From Planktothrix rubescens CCAP 1459/22 (GTDB taxonomy: Bacteria > Cyanobacteriota > Cyanobacteriia > Cyanobacteriales > Microcoleaceae), in assembly GCA_904830895.1 (NCBI GenBank), contig LR882958.1:1916001-1980000 (forward strand): a stretch of 64,000 nucleotides of DNA, in the 5' to 3' direction. This document shows positions 27,744 to 37,402 of the stretch, piece after piece. The translations under genes and the position numbers were made by a program. The stretch's first letter is position 1. The number at the start of each line of letters is the position of its first letter. A model generated the notes under the pieces. The model did no database searches. It saw only the letters and a list, made by a program, of their open reading frames with translations, and had not been told where the DNA came from.

Positions 27744-30146
27744 TTAACGTAACCACAATTTAATAGTTTTGTCCTTACTTCCACTGACTAAACTATTGCC
27801 ATCGGGACTAAATTTAATCGAATAAATCTCATCTTGATGTCCGGTTAAGGTATTTAATAATTCTGCCGTTTTTAAATTCCATAGTTTAATGGTTTTATCT
27901 CGGCTGCTACTAGCAATAATATTGCTATTGGGACTGATGGCGACGGATAACACATCGTTAGAATGTCCGGTTAAAGTCTGAATTAACGCACCAGTTTCTA
28001 GGTTCCAAACTTTAACAGTATCATCCAAGCTACCACTAACAATAATTTTACCATCAGAACTAATTGCCAGCGATCGCACCCCATCTAAATGTCCGGTAAG
28101 CGTGTTTAATAATTCTCCTGTTTCTACCTTCCAAATTTTAATGGTTTTATCCAGAGAAGCTGTAACTAATAGTTGACCATCGGGACTAAAAACAACCGCA
28201 TAAACCTGATCTTGATGATCGGTTAAATTCTGTAAAATAGCACCCGTTTGTCGATCCCAAATTTTGACGGTTTTATCCGCACTTGCACTAGCAATTGCTT
28301 GATTATCAGGACTAACATCAACTGACCAAATAGTTGCTAAATGTTCTAGGGGGGGATAGACTTTTCCAGTAGTCAGATTCCATTCTAAAATCCGCCATAA
28401 CCCACTTCCAGAGGATATTTCTGTACCATCGGAGTTAAAATCTACAGCATAAATTGGGGAGAAATCTCCAACTAAACTTTTAGTTTCATTTCTACTTTTA
28501 ATATCCCACAATTTCAAAGTTGTATCTTGACTCCCACTGGCAATAGTTTGACCATCAGGACTGAAGGTAACTGCCCAAATCGCATCAGCATTTTGAGCAA
28601 ATTCTTTAGGCGTTACGGTTTTCCAAAACACTTTATCTCGACATTGTTGAATTAGATTTTCAATAGCTTGATTTTTCAAGGCGGTTTCAGGAATATTGTC
28701 CGCTTCATTTAAACATTGCTCATATTTCCCTGCGACTAATAATCCCTGGATAGCATTAATTTTCTGGGTTTGAAATTGTTGTAGATTTCTCCATTTTTGA
28801 TATTCAGATATTGCCAGAATTATTCCCAATAAACTTACCAGTCCTAAACCTAACCAAATCAGTTGAGAAAGACGAATTTTTTTTAAGAATTTAGACTCTA
28901 TATTTTGAGATTTAGCTAGGCTAGGAATTGGGCGAAAATTCTGGATAAATTGAGCAAATTGAGTTAAAATAGATTGGGGTAAAACCTGTTTTTCAATAAT
29001 GGCAATATCTTGATCATTTAACCCTAAAAGTTGTTGAAATCGTTTGAGTTCTTCCCGGGTTTCGGGACTAAAAGGATATTCTTGCTTGATTGTGGCAATT
29101 AAGGCTTGTTCATAACGTTCTCCCTTTTCATGATATTTACGATAGGGGTTTAAAATTTCATCTTCAATAGCTTCTGAATCTTCGGGTAACAGATCTAAAC
29201 TTAAGCGTAATTCCTCTAAAATTTGCCGACCAATAATAGAAATTTCACCCCGATGATGGTTGGCACACCGTTGAACTTCTTCCCGATAGATTTCTAGTTT
29301 AGAAAGATTAGGTGCTGAGGAGGAACGCAGAGTTTTCAGAACAGATAAAACGTCATCGACAGATTGATAACGTTGGTGATAATCAGACCGCACCATCTTG
29401 TCAACAATATCACCCAATTCAACACTAACAATTGCTAAATGTCGCCAAAATATTTCTCCTGTATCTGAACCATTATTTCTTCGCAATTTTGACAATTCCG
29501 ATGCAGGCAAACCCGTTAAAGATTGAATGGCAACCATCCCCAAAGCATAAATATCGCTATTAAAATGGGGATGACATTGAAACTGTTCAATGGGCATATA
29601 TTCAAGGGTTCCAACCCGACTACTGGGGGAATCTTGATCAGAATTCAAATTAATTTCTTGAACCGCCCCAAAATCCAGTAAAATAATTTTTCCATCGGTT
29701 TGACGACGGATTAAATTACTCGGTTTAATATCCCGATGAATCACTCCCTGTTGATGCACAAATCGGAGTATGCCTAATACATCGGTGAGTAAATTAATGA
29801 CTTGATTTTCGGTCAAGGGCTTACCGGGTAAGATCTCATCCATTAATGAGTGACCCGCAACATAAGATTCAACTAAATAAAATTCTCGATTTTCTTCAAA
29901 ATAAGCTAACAGTTGGGGAATTTGATCATGTTGGGAGAGTTTTTCTAAAACCTTGGCTTCCTGTTGAAAGCGCTGACGGGCTACATTAACGAGTTTGGCA
30001 TCTGCTGGAGTCAGATGCAAATGTTTAACAAAACACAAGGACTCACCGGGTCGGCGAGTATCCCTAGCGAGATAGGTTTTCCCGAAATCCGTTGACTCAA
30101 TCACGTCTATGACTTGATAGCGTCCGTCTAAAAGCTGACCAACCAT
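27744..30146 (-). CDS. Ser/Thr protein kinase with C-terminal WD40 propeller
   Basis: 800 residues. N-terminal Hanks-type kinase domain (about 10-270): glycine loop region VIESTDFGKTYLARD, ATP-binding Lys in CFVKHL, catalytic loop HRDIKPSNLI, magnesium site DFGAVQ and activation segment GTLEYMPIEQF. A helical region (about 290-420) is followed by one membrane segment (LIWLGLGLVSLLGIILAI, about 430-448), then seven WD40 repeats (about 515-800, blades ending in KIWD/KLW), enough for one beta-propeller. A membrane-bound signalling kinase with an extracytoplasmic or periplasmic propeller; partner unknown. This architecture is common in filamentous cyanobacteria. Confidence 0.93.
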   Translation of the reverse strand: MVGQLLDGRYQVIDVIESTDFGKTYLARDTRRPGESLCFVKHLHLTPADAKLVNVARQRFQQEAKVLEKLSQHDQIPQLLAYFEENREFYLVESYVAGHSLMDEILPGKPLTENQVINLLTDVLGILRFVHQQGVIHRDIKPSNLIRRQTDGKIILLDFGAVQEINLNSDQDSPSSRVGTLEYMPIEQFQCHPHFNSDIYALGMVAIQSLTGLPASELSKLRRNNGSDTGEIFWRHLAIVSVELGDIVDKMVRSDYHQRYQSVDDVLSVLKTLRSSSAPNLSKLEIYREEVQRCANHHRGEISIIGRQILEELRLSLDLLPEDSEAIEDEILNPYRKYHEKGERYEQALIATIKQEYPFSPETREELKRFQQLLGLNDQDIAIIEKQVLPQSILTQFAQFIQNFRPIPSLAKSQNIESKFLKKIRLSQLIWLGLGLVSLLGIILAISEYQKWRNLQQFQTQKINAIQGLLVAGKYEQCLNEADNIPETALKNQAIENLIQQCRDKVFWKTVTPKEFAQNADAIWAVTFSPDGQTIASGSQDTTLKLWDIKSRNETKSLVGDFSPIYAVDFNSDGTEISSGSGLWRILEWNLTTGKVYPPLEHLATIWSVDVSPDNQAIASASADKTVKIWDRQTGAILQNLTDHQDQVYAVVFSPDGQLLVTASLDKTIKIWKVETGELLNTLTGHLDGVRSLAISSDGKIIVSGSLDDTVKVWNLETGALIQTLTGHSNDVLSVAISPNSNIIASSSRDKTIKLWNLKTAELLNTLTGHQDEIYSIKFSPDGNSLVSGSKDKTIKLWLR

Positions 30147-30199
30147 AGCAAAAACATTGACCCTATTTTGTTTGATTATGACATTAATCGTCAGTAAAC

Positions 30200-31606
30200 T
30201 TATAAAATATTAATTTTAACACCTCGAATTGAATAATCTAGTAATTCCATTGGGTGCATTAAATTAATATCTTTTCCTTGCAATTGTAAGTGTTTTTTAA
30301 TTTGCAAAGAACAACCAGGATTAGAAGAAGCAATTAATTCTGCTCCCGTATTTGTTAAATTGTCTACTTTTTGCTGTCCTAATTCTTCGGCAATTTCCGG
30401 TTGCAATAAATTATAAATTCCCGCACTTCCACAACATAAGGAAGCATCTATCGGTTCGCGTAATTTTACCCCCGGAATTTGTTGCAGCAGTTGACGGGGT
30501 TGGGAACTAATTTTTTGTCCATGTAATAAATGACAAGCATCTTGATAAACAATAGTCAATTCTCCGGTTTCTGTTAAGGGAGATAGGGGTGTTGTTAACC
30601 CAATTTCGACTAAAAACTCCTGAATATCTTTAACTTTTGCTGAAAATTCTTGCGCTGCTTCTCGATATTGGGGATCATCTTTTAAGATATGTCCATATTC
30701 TTTTAAGGTATGACCACAGCCCGCCGCATTAATAATAATACCATCTAAACGAGTCCCAGAAAATCGATCAATCATTTGTTTAATTAAGGTATGGGACTGT
30801 TCCGTTTGTCCTTGATGTTCGGGTAAAGCTCCACAACAGCCTTGATTTCTCGGAATCACAACTTCACACCCATTGGCGGTTAAAACCCTCACCGTGGCTT
30901 CATTAACCGGGTTAAATAATAACCTTTGTACACAGCCTAAAATTACTCCAACTCGATAGCGTTTTTCGCCTTGGGTGGGAATAATTACCGGGAAATCTTC
31001 TCGAAAAGCGTCTTTAGGAATTGCAGGTAAAATTGATTCCATTGCGGCTAAACGGGGAGATATTTTTGGTAATAAACCTGTTTGTCTGACTATTTTTTGT
31101 AACCCTAATTTTTGATAGATGAAAAGCGGAATTAAAAATGCTTGTAAACGTTTAGGATAGGGGAATAAATTAAAAATTAATCCTCGAATTAAACGGTCGG
31201 ATAAACTTCTAGGAACATTTCTTTCAATTTGAGGACGAGTAGCGGCAATTAATTGATCATATTTAACACCTGAAGGACAAGTAGTAACACAAGCTAAACA
31301 TCCTAAACAGGTATCAAAATGTTCGGCGCTTGTTTCCCCCAAAGAAGCATCGTTTTTAGAAATAGCATCCATTAAATAAATCCGTCCCCTAGGGGAGTCC
31401 ATTTCTGTTCCTAAAACTCGATAACTGGGACAAGTGGATAAACAAAATCCGCAGTGTACACAGGTACTAATTAAATTAGGATTTGGGGGATTTGTGGAGT
31501 CAAAACCTGGAATTTCAGTCGGGTTTAAATGGGGATTTTGCCCTAAAAAGTTACTTTGTTTAGCGGGAATTGATTTCGGGTCAATAGTTTGATCAGATGT
31601 TTGCAT
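30200..31606 (-). CDS. glcF: Glycolate dehydrogenase iron-sulfur subunit
   Basis: 468 residues. Electron-transfer subunit of the photorespiratory glycolate dehydrogenase. Two 4Fe-4S motifs lie near the N-terminus (CVHCGFCLSTCPSY and CLGCLACVTTCPSG), then two cysteine-rich CCG domains (GCCGALPEHQG and SLCCGSAGIYN) that bind a further cofactor or quinone-side partner. It follows glcE by 32 bp in the same orientation, so both are probably co-transcribed. Confidence 0.9.
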   Translation of the reverse strand: MQTSDQTIDPKSIPAKQSNFLGQNPHLNPTEIPGFDSTNPPNPNLISTCVHCGFCLSTCPSYRVLGTEMDSPRGRIYLMDAISKNDASLGETSAEHFDTCLGCLACVTTCPSGVKYDQLIAATRPQIERNVPRSLSDRLIRGLIFNLFPYPKRLQAFLIPLFIYQKLGLQKIVRQTGLLPKISPRLAAMESILPAIPKDAFREDFPVIIPTQGEKRYRVGVILGCVQRLLFNPVNEATVRVLTANGCEVVIPRNQGCCGALPEHQGQTEQSHTLIKQMIDRFSGTRLDGIIINAAGCGHTLKEYGHILKDDPQYREAAQEFSAKVKDIQEFLVEIGLTTPLSPLTETGELTIVYQDACHLLHGQKISSQPRQLLQQIPGVKLREPIDASLCCGSAGIYNLLQPEIAEELGQQKVDNLTNTGAELIASSNPGCSLQIKKHLQLQGKDINLMHPMELLDYSIRGVKINIL

Positions 31607-31638
31607 TTTAACTAAATTCTCCTAAAATAATTTATTAA

Positions 31639-32949
31639 TTAAATTCCACCGACAAAACGGTTGGGACTAAACTGATTTTGAGGATCAAATTGTTGTTTAA
31701 TTTGACGCATCAAATTCAAAGCATTTCCCGAATATCCCCAAACTTCTAACTGTTGTTTTAGGTCTACAGGTGCTTTTAATATTGATAAAAACCCTCCTTG
31801 AGATTCACACCAATTTCTTAAGTTTAACAGAGTTTCTGGAGAAACGCTTTCAAACCTTAATACCCCTAAACCAACTCCAGCATGAATTATTCCCAGGGTT
31901 TGACATTGGGTTAAGGTTTTGACCGCAGAGGTGGGGGCAATTCCGATTTTACAAACAATATCAGTATTAGATTCAGATTGCCAGATTTGCTGTTTTAATT
32001 GTTGCCATAAATTCTCCTCATCGGAGTCAATATAAATTGCTTTTAACCCTAATTTTTCTCCTAATTCTATTAAGCGTTGAGATTGTTGTTTAACACCTTC
32101 TGCAATACTTTGGAACCTCACCATCAAACCAATATTATCTCCAAATCCCAATATTTTTGATAGGTCAGATGAGATTAAATCCACAGCAACAGGAGTTAAG
32201 GCAGAAGCTAATAAAATTTGATTTACTTGAGAAATAGCTTCAGCTTCTCCGGTTAATATTACCGTCCCTGACGCTTCAGCTTGGGGATAAACTCGCAGGG
32301 TAATTTGACTAATAATTCCTAAAGTTCCATAGGAACCTGTGAATAGTTTCATTAAGTCATAACCCGCCACATTTTTAACAACTCGTCCCCCAGCTTTAGC
32401 GATTTTCCCATCATAACGAACAATGGAAATCCCTAAGATCAAATCACGAATACCACGATAACGCTGTCGGAGAGAACCTGTATCTCCAGTGGCAATAATT
32501 CCGCCAATTGTTGCGGTTTCAGGATAACTCGGATCAAATCCTAAAACTTGATTTTCCTGGGCTAAAATTGCTTGTAATTGGGAGAATTTCATCCCGGCTT
32601 CAACTGTAACAGTTAAATCGCCAACGGCGTGCTCAATTAGTTGATTCATGCCCTGGGTACTAACGGCAAAATCAATATTTTTGACCAGTCCTCCCCAATC
32701 AATTTTACTACAAAAACCACAGGGTAAAACCTTTAATTGCTGTTGGTTAGTATAGGCAATAACCTCCGCTAATTGTTGTTGAGTTTGAGGATAAATTAAC
32801 CCTTGAATTGGGGTTCCTGATGCCAAACCTTGAATGATTTGTTGTTGTCGCACGGATTCAATTTCGTCCCAAGGTTGGACATTCCCTACCCCGACAATTT
32901 TTTCTAATTCCTGTTGGTTTTTAGGGTGAGTGCTAGAAATGGCGTTCAT
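31639..32949 (-). CDS. glcE: Glycolate dehydrogenase FAD-binding subunit
   Basis: 436 residues, FAD_binding_4 domain about 50-215 with the PATIGGII-like motif TATIGGIIATGDTGSLRQRYRG and GGRVVKNVAGYDLMKLFTGSYGTLG, then a shorter C-terminal region. It lacks the full-length GlcD C-terminal catalytic domain, so GlcE fits better than GlcD. Works with GlcF (immediately downstream) in oxidation of photorespiratory glycolate to glyoxylate. GlcD is not in the window. Confidence 0.85.
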   Translation of the reverse strand: MNAISSTHPKNQQELEKIVGVGNVQPWDEIESVRQQQIIQGLASGTPIQGLIYPQTQQQLAEVIAYTNQQQLKVLPCGFCSKIDWGGLVKNIDFAVSTQGMNQLIEHAVGDLTVTVEAGMKFSQLQAILAQENQVLGFDPSYPETATIGGIIATGDTGSLRQRYRGIRDLILGISIVRYDGKIAKAGGRVVKNVAGYDLMKLFTGSYGTLGIISQITLRVYPQAEASGTVILTGEAEAISQVNQILLASALTPVAVDLISSDLSKILGFGDNIGLMVRFQSIAEGVKQQSQRLIELGEKLGLKAIYIDSDEENLWQQLKQQIWQSESNTDIVCKIGIAPTSAVKTLTQCQTLGIIHAGVGLGVLRFESVSPETLLNLRNWCESQGGFLSILKAPVDLKQQLEVWGYSGNALNLMRQIKQQFDPQNQFSPNRFVGGI

Positions 32950-33076
32950 TTAAAAAATTCAGAGATTGATTGAGGCAAAATTAAGTTATAACTATTCTAT
33001 AACAAAAAACACCATAATTGGGAATAGGGGAAAGAAGATTCAAGTAATGGGTAGTAATTTTTTCTAGGAGACCGTT

Positions 33077-33790
33077 ATGGAATTTAAGGATATTATTGGA
33101 TTAATCCATCCTGTGTTGGCGGTAGTTTTTGTGTTTCCCTTAATCGGGATTTCTGTATATATGGCATGGCAAACCCGTCAACGCCGTCTACATCATTCTA
33201 ATCAAGAAAATAAGAGTAAAATCCCGCCGAATGTTGGACAAGAACATTTAAAAATAGGTCGGTGGTTAACGGGTTCAGTGGTGGGAATTACGTTAATTGC
33301 TTTAGGGTATTCGATTTATTTTAAGGGGGTTTTTAAAGATTTATCTCCTGAGAAAATGCCTCAAGCAATTTTTATTGTTTTTATGTTTATATTCACTATT
33401 GCTTCACTGATTTTACTCTATAAAGCTAAACCAAATCAACGGATTTGGCGAGGAGTTTTTGCCACTTTAACCGGAATGGGAATTGTTGTTATCGGATGTC
33501 AGGAGGGAGTGTTTAGACGGGGTTATGAGTGGCAATTCTCCCATTACTATTACGGGGTAGCATCGGCGTTATTAATGGTTTTTGCTTTGGCAATTGTCCC
33601 TGATATTTATCAATCAAATCGCTGGAGAATTACCCATACGGTTTTAAATTGTATGGCTTTATTATTGTTTCTAGGTCAAGGGATGACGGGAACTAGAGAT
33701 TTACTAGAAATTCCCCTCAGTTGGCAACAACAACATCTCTATCAATGTGACTGGAATCAGAAAACCTGTCCTCAACCGCCTCAAGGTTAG
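33077..33790 (+). CDS. DUF4079 integral membrane protein
   Basis: 237 residues with about six hydrophobic segments, starting FKDIIGLIHPVLAVVFVFPLIGISVYMAW. Conserved His residues in transmembrane segments (LIHPV, FSHYYYG) resemble those of cytochrome b-like folds, so haem or redox binding is possible but unproven. A TCTAGGAGACC site precedes the ATG. The family is widespread in cyanobacteria, function unknown. Divergent from glcE by 127 bp. Confidence 0.8.
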   Translation: MEFKDIIGLIHPVLAVVFVFPLIGISVYMAWQTRQRRLHHSNQENKSKIPPNVGQEHLKIGRWLTGSVVGITLIALGYSIYFKGVFKDLSPEKMPQAIFIVFMFIFTIASLILLYKAKPNQRIWRGVFATLTGMGIVVIGCQEGVFRRGYEWQFSHYYYGVASALLMVFALAIVPDIYQSNRWRITHTVLNCMALLLFLGQGMTGTRDLLEIPLSWQQQHLYQCDWNQKTCPQPPQG

Positions 33791-33893
33791 GAGTTAAAGT
33801 TTTATCCCCCAAATTGGTCTTATATAGCGCTACCAATTAAGGTATTTGACAATAGTAAACCTCCCATAGTCTACTATTACCTATTACCTATTA

Positions 33894-35080
33894 AGCTGTT
33901 CAGCATCTAAATAGGGTATAATGAAAAACTAAGTTTAGAAAAATCAATAAAAAGATGCCTGCTAAAAATCACTTAAATGAAAAGCAAGTAGAGAAACTAC
34001 AGAAAAGATTGAAAGAGGAAGAAAATGGACAAATCAGAGAAAGAATCTTGATTCTACTATTGCTAAATGATGGTAAAAAACAAAGTGAAATTGCCAATTT
34101 TTTGGGATGTTCAATAAATAAAGTATGTTATTGGTGTGTACATGGAGATCCGGACAAGTTAGAAAGCCTGAAAGATGAAAGAATGAAAGGAAATAATAGA
34201 AAAGCCACAGATAAATATATAGAGATATTATTAGAAACTGTAGAAAAAGAACCGGAAGAATTAGGATATGAATTTGGGAGATGGACAGGAGAAAGATTGG
34301 CAACTTATTTAGAACAAATCACAGAAATAAAATTAAGTGGTTCACAAGTGAGAAGGATATTAAAGAAAAAAAAGTATGTTTACTTGTGGGCAAAGTATAG
34401 CTTGGAAGAGAAAAGAGATCCAGAAAAAAGGAAATTATTTAAAAATAAAATAGAAGAATATTTAAAAATAACAAAAGAAAGTCCAGAACAATTACAGGTA
34501 TGGTTTTGGGATGAAAGTGGATTTAATTTAAGAGTAATAAAAAGAAAGAACTGGTGTGAAAAAGGAAAGAGAAGAAAGATTAGAGGAGACAGAAGGAAAG
34601 GAAAAGTTAATGTTATGGGAGGATTGAGGTACTCGGACAAAAAAAGATTTGTAGAATTTCTGGATAAAGGGAATGCAAATAATTTTTATCAAGTGTTAAA
34701 AAGTTTTTATCAAGAGCTAATTCATGAGTGGGTATTAGCGGGAAATCAAGCAGAAGAATTTGTAGAAAAAGGAGCAAAGATTGTCATTATTCTTGATAAT
34801 GCAAGTTTTCACAAAAAAGAAGAATACCTAGAAAAAATTAAAGCAGAAATGCCTAATATCTATTTAGAATTTCTTCCAGAATATAGTCCAGATTATAATT
34901 TAATTGAATTGGTCTGGCATTCAGCTAAAGAATATATTGCTAATCGACTCTTTAAATCAGTTGATGAGCTAGAGTGTTTATTGCATCAGCTTTTAAATGA
35001 GGGACAGTTATCTATTAAATGGGGACGTAAACTTAAAAACAAAGGTAATGCTATAATCACAGTTTAAATGCATAACAGCT
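33894..35080 (+). mobile_element. Complete IS630-family insertion sequence
   Basis: 1187 bp. Imperfect terminal inverted repeats AGCTGTTCAGCATCTAAA (left) and AGCTGTTATGCATTTAAA (right, reversed), flanked by TA on both sides (33892-33893, 35081-35082), the target duplication expected of the IS630/Tc1 superfamily. It sits inside a tract of TTACCTA heptamers (left about 33876-33893, right about 35081-35105). Confidence 0.88.
33955..35067 (+). CDS. IS630-family DDE transposase
   Basis: 370 residues, intact. N-terminal helix-turn-helix (EKQVEKLQKRLKEEENGQIR ... SEIANFLGCSINKVCYW), then the DDE catalytic domain with Asp in WFWDESGFNLR, Asp in VIILDNASFHKK and Glu in EYSPDYNLIELVWHSAKE. Very AT-rich with heavy Lys/Glu/Asn content, unlike the host genes on both sides. 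Fills nearly all of the IS. Confidence 0.92.
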   Translation: MPAKNHLNEKQVEKLQKRLKEEENGQIRERILILLLLNDGKKQSEIANFLGCSINKVCYWCVHGDPDKLESLKDERMKGNNRKATDKYIEILLETVEKEPEELGYEFGRWTGERLATYLEQITEIKLSGSQVRRILKKKKYVYLWAKYSLEEKRDPEKRKLFKNKIEEYLKITKESPEQLQVWFWDESGFNLRVIKRKNWCEKGKRRKIRGDRRKGKVNVMGGLRYSDKKRFVEFLDKGNANNFYQVLKSFYQELIHEWVLAGNQAEEFVEKGAKIVIILDNASFHKKEEYLEKIKAEMPNIYLEFLPEYSPDYNLIELVWHSAKEYIANRLFKSVDELECLLHQLLNEGQLSIKWGRKLKNKGNAIITV

Positions 35081-35136
35081 TACCTATTACCTATTACCTA
35101 TTACCTGTTCCCTGTTCCCTATTCCCCAGCACTATG

Positions 35137-35712
35137 CTATTTTCGTCTTGACTCTAATTTTTGATAAACATTTCTTAACTCAACATCGTGATAAGCTAAG
35201 GCAACTAAGGTATGATAGAATAAATCCGCAACTTCCCCGGCGATCGCATCTTTTTCATTATCCTTACAAGCCATAACTACTTCAGCCGATTCTTCTCCAA
35301 TTTTTTTGAGAATTTTATTATCTCCCCCCGCCAATAATTTACAGGTATAGGACTCTAATTGTGGATAATCCCGGCGATCGCAAATTACATCAAATAACCC
35401 CGATAACGTATTTCCTGATAACTCTTGATGCTGTTCTTCCACCCCGATAATCACCATCGGACTATCATCATTGTAACGAATTTCCTTTACCGTTATTTCC
35501 GAATTCCATAACACAATCGCTGTTTCTTGACAAGACCAAACCTGTTTTGATGTAATCGTTTTTTCTAGGGCTTCTGCATTCATCCAAACCCAATTTAACA
35601 CCGTTCCTTCTAAACAATCTTGGATGATCGCCAAAATTAATCCGTTTTTGTTGTAACGAATTGTATCAATTTCACTGAACAGGCTTAACTCTAAGGGTTT
35701 TAAGGTTGACAT
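35137..35712 (-). CDS. HisIE-like protein: intact HisE half, degenerate HisI half
   Basis: 191 residues. Residues 117-191 are a normal phosphoribosyl-ATP pyrophosphatase domain (CKLLAGGDNKILKKIGEESAEVV, GEVADLFYHTLVAL) with the Glu/Asp metal ligands. Residues 15-60 still resemble phosphoribosyl-AMP cyclohydrolase (IRYNKNGLILAIIQDCLEGTV, WMNAEALEKT). After that the HisI hallmarks are gone: the D-C-D-x-D metal motif reads NDDSP, and no Cys appears where CHTG...SC should be. So the second histidine step is probably not catalysed. It may be a HisE enzyme, a paralogue, or a decaying gene. Convergent to the IS630 element. Confidence 0.8.
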   Translation of the reverse strand: MSTLKPLELSLFSEIDTIRYNKNGLILAIIQDCLEGTVLNWVWMNAEALEKTITSKQVWSCQETAIVLWNSEITVKEIRYNDDSPMVIIGVEEQHQELSGNTLSGLFDVICDRRDYPQLESYTCKLLAGGDNKILKKIGEESAEVVMACKDNEKDAIAGEVADLFYHTLVALAYHDVELRNVYQKLESRRK

Positions 35713-35852
35713 AAATTTACCGAATACAACGAGATCCCTAACTTGATTACAATATCATCTGGTTGGTTAGGCGATACCCAGTAAAAGTAATCGGAATATT
35801 GCTTTTTGCCCATTAACCCAAACTATATATAGTTCAAGGAGATTATTTCAGA

Positions 35853-37148
35853 GTGACCCTACCCTTAACAACTACAAAATCAGAAGAAATCTTTGCCTCT
35901 GCCCAAAAAATCATGCCCGGTGGCGTGAATTCTCCCGTGCGGGCGTTTAAGTCCGTCGGGGGACAGCCCATTGTTTTTGATCGCGTCAAAGGTGCCTATG
36001 CTTGGGATGTAGACGGGAATCAATATATTGATTATGTTGGCTCTTGGGGGCCGGCTATTTGCGGTCATGCCCATCCCGACGTCATTAACGCCCTGAAAGC
36101 AGCCCTAGAAAAAGGTACCAGTTTCGGGGCTCCCTGCCTATTAGAGAATATTTTGGCAGAAATGGTGATTGATGCCGTTCCCAGCGTGGAAATGGTACGA
36201 TTTGTCAATTCAGGAACCGAAGCCTGTTTGTCAGTCTTGCGCTTAATGCGAGCCTTCACCGGACGGGAGAAACTGATTAAATTTGAAGGCTGCTATCACG
36301 GACACGGGGATATGTTCCTGGTAAAAGCTGGTTCCGGGGTCGCCACATTAGGTTTACCGGATTCTCCTGGGGTTCCTAAATCCGTTACTATTAGTACCCT
36401 CACGGCCCCCTACAATGACCTAGAAGCCGTCAAACAGCTATTTAATGAAAATCCGGGTGAAATTGCCGGAGTCATCCTAGAACCGATTGTAGGCAATGCT
36501 GGTTTTATTCCTCCCGATGGCGGTTTCTTAGAAGGTTTACGGGTGTTAACTCGTGAAAATGGGGCTTTATTGGTGTTTGACGAGGTAATGACCGGGTTTC
36601 GCATTGCCTATGGCGGAGTTCAGGAGAAATTCGGGGTGATACCAGACTTAACGACTTTAGGAAAAGTCATTGGTGGCGGTTTACCCGTAGGGGCCTATGG
36701 CGGACGCCGGGATATTATGTCGATGGTGGCTCCTGCTGGCCCGATGTATCAAGCCGGAACGTTATCGGGAAATCCCCTAGCGATGACCGCAGGAATCAAA
36801 ACCCTAGAGTTATTACAAAAACCAGGAACTTATGAATATTTGGATAAAATCACCAAAAAATTAAGTAATGGTTTGTTACAAATAGCTAAAGAAACAGGTC
36901 ATGCAGCCTGTGGTGGTCAAATTAGTGGAATGTTTGGTTTATTCTTTACTCCTGGGCCAGTCCACAATTATGAAGATGCTAAAAAATCCGATTTAGCCAA
37001 ATTTAGTCGTTTTCATCGGGGAATGTTAGAGCGAGGAATTTATTTAGCCCCCTCTCAATTTGAAGCTGGGTTTACCTCTTTAGCCCATACGGACGAAGAC
37101 ATTGATAAAACCTTAGCGGCGGCTAGAGAAGTTATGTCTAGTTTGTAA
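35853..37148 (+). CDS. hemL: Glutamate-1-semialdehyde 2,1-aminomutase
   Basis: PLP-dependent enzyme forming 5-aminolevulinate for haem, chlorophyll and bilin synthesis. 431 residues: N-terminal [17 protein letters not shown], substrate/PLP region [17 protein letters not shown], and the PLP Lys in [18 protein letters not shown]. Start is a GTG with an AGGAG site ahead (TTCAAGGAGATTATTTCAGA). Full length. The adjacent palindrome and terminator at 37200-37251 end the transcript. Confidence 0.97.
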   Translation: MTLPLTTTKSEEIFASAQKIMPGGVNSPVRAFKSVGGQPIVFDRVKGAYAWDVDGNQYIDYVGSWGPAICGHAHPDVINALKAALEKGTSFGAPCLLENILAEMVIDAVPSVEMVRFVNSGTEACLSVLRLMRAFTGREKLIKFEGCYHGHGDMFLVKAGSGVATLGLPDSPGVPKSVTISTLTAPYNDLEAVKQLFNENPGEIAGVILEPIVGNAGFIPPDGGFLEGLRVLTRENGALLVFDEVMTGFRIAYGGVQEKFGVIPDLTTLGKVIGGGLPVGAYGGRRDIMSMVAPAGPMYQAGTLSGNPLAMTAGIKTLELLQKPGTYEYLDKITKKLSNGLLQIAKETGHAACGGQISGMFGLFFTPGPVHNYEDAKKSDLAKFSRFHRGMLERGIYLAPSQFEAGFTSLAHTDEDIDKTLAAAREVMSSL

Positions 37149-37199
37149 TTTTTTCCTCCCCTACGAATTGAATTGAATGTAGGGGCAATTTTGTTGTCA

Positions 37200-37251
37200 A
37201 GAGACGCGCCATGGCACGTCTCTAAAGCCCGAAAATAAATTTCGGGCTTTT
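37200..37251 (+). terminator. hemL terminator preceded by a dispersed palindrome
   Basis: 37224-37250 is a hairpin, AAAGCCCGAAA-loop-TTTCGGGCTTT, with T residues in the 3' arm: a classic rho-independent layout 76 bp past hemL. Immediately before it (37200-37223) is a slightly imperfect copy of the AGAGACGCGCCATGGCACGT palindrome also found at 3135 and 27705. Confidence 0.8.
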
Positions 37252-37402
37252 GGCGTTAAATTGACAAAGGATTCACCTATCATTCTGAACAATTTTCTGT
37301 AGCGTGAAACAAAAATTGGACTAAACCAGAAAATCAAATCATATTATCGTAGGGTTGGATCTTCCAACCCTCTTTTCGCTTAGGTTTGCAGACTTTTAAG
37401 AC

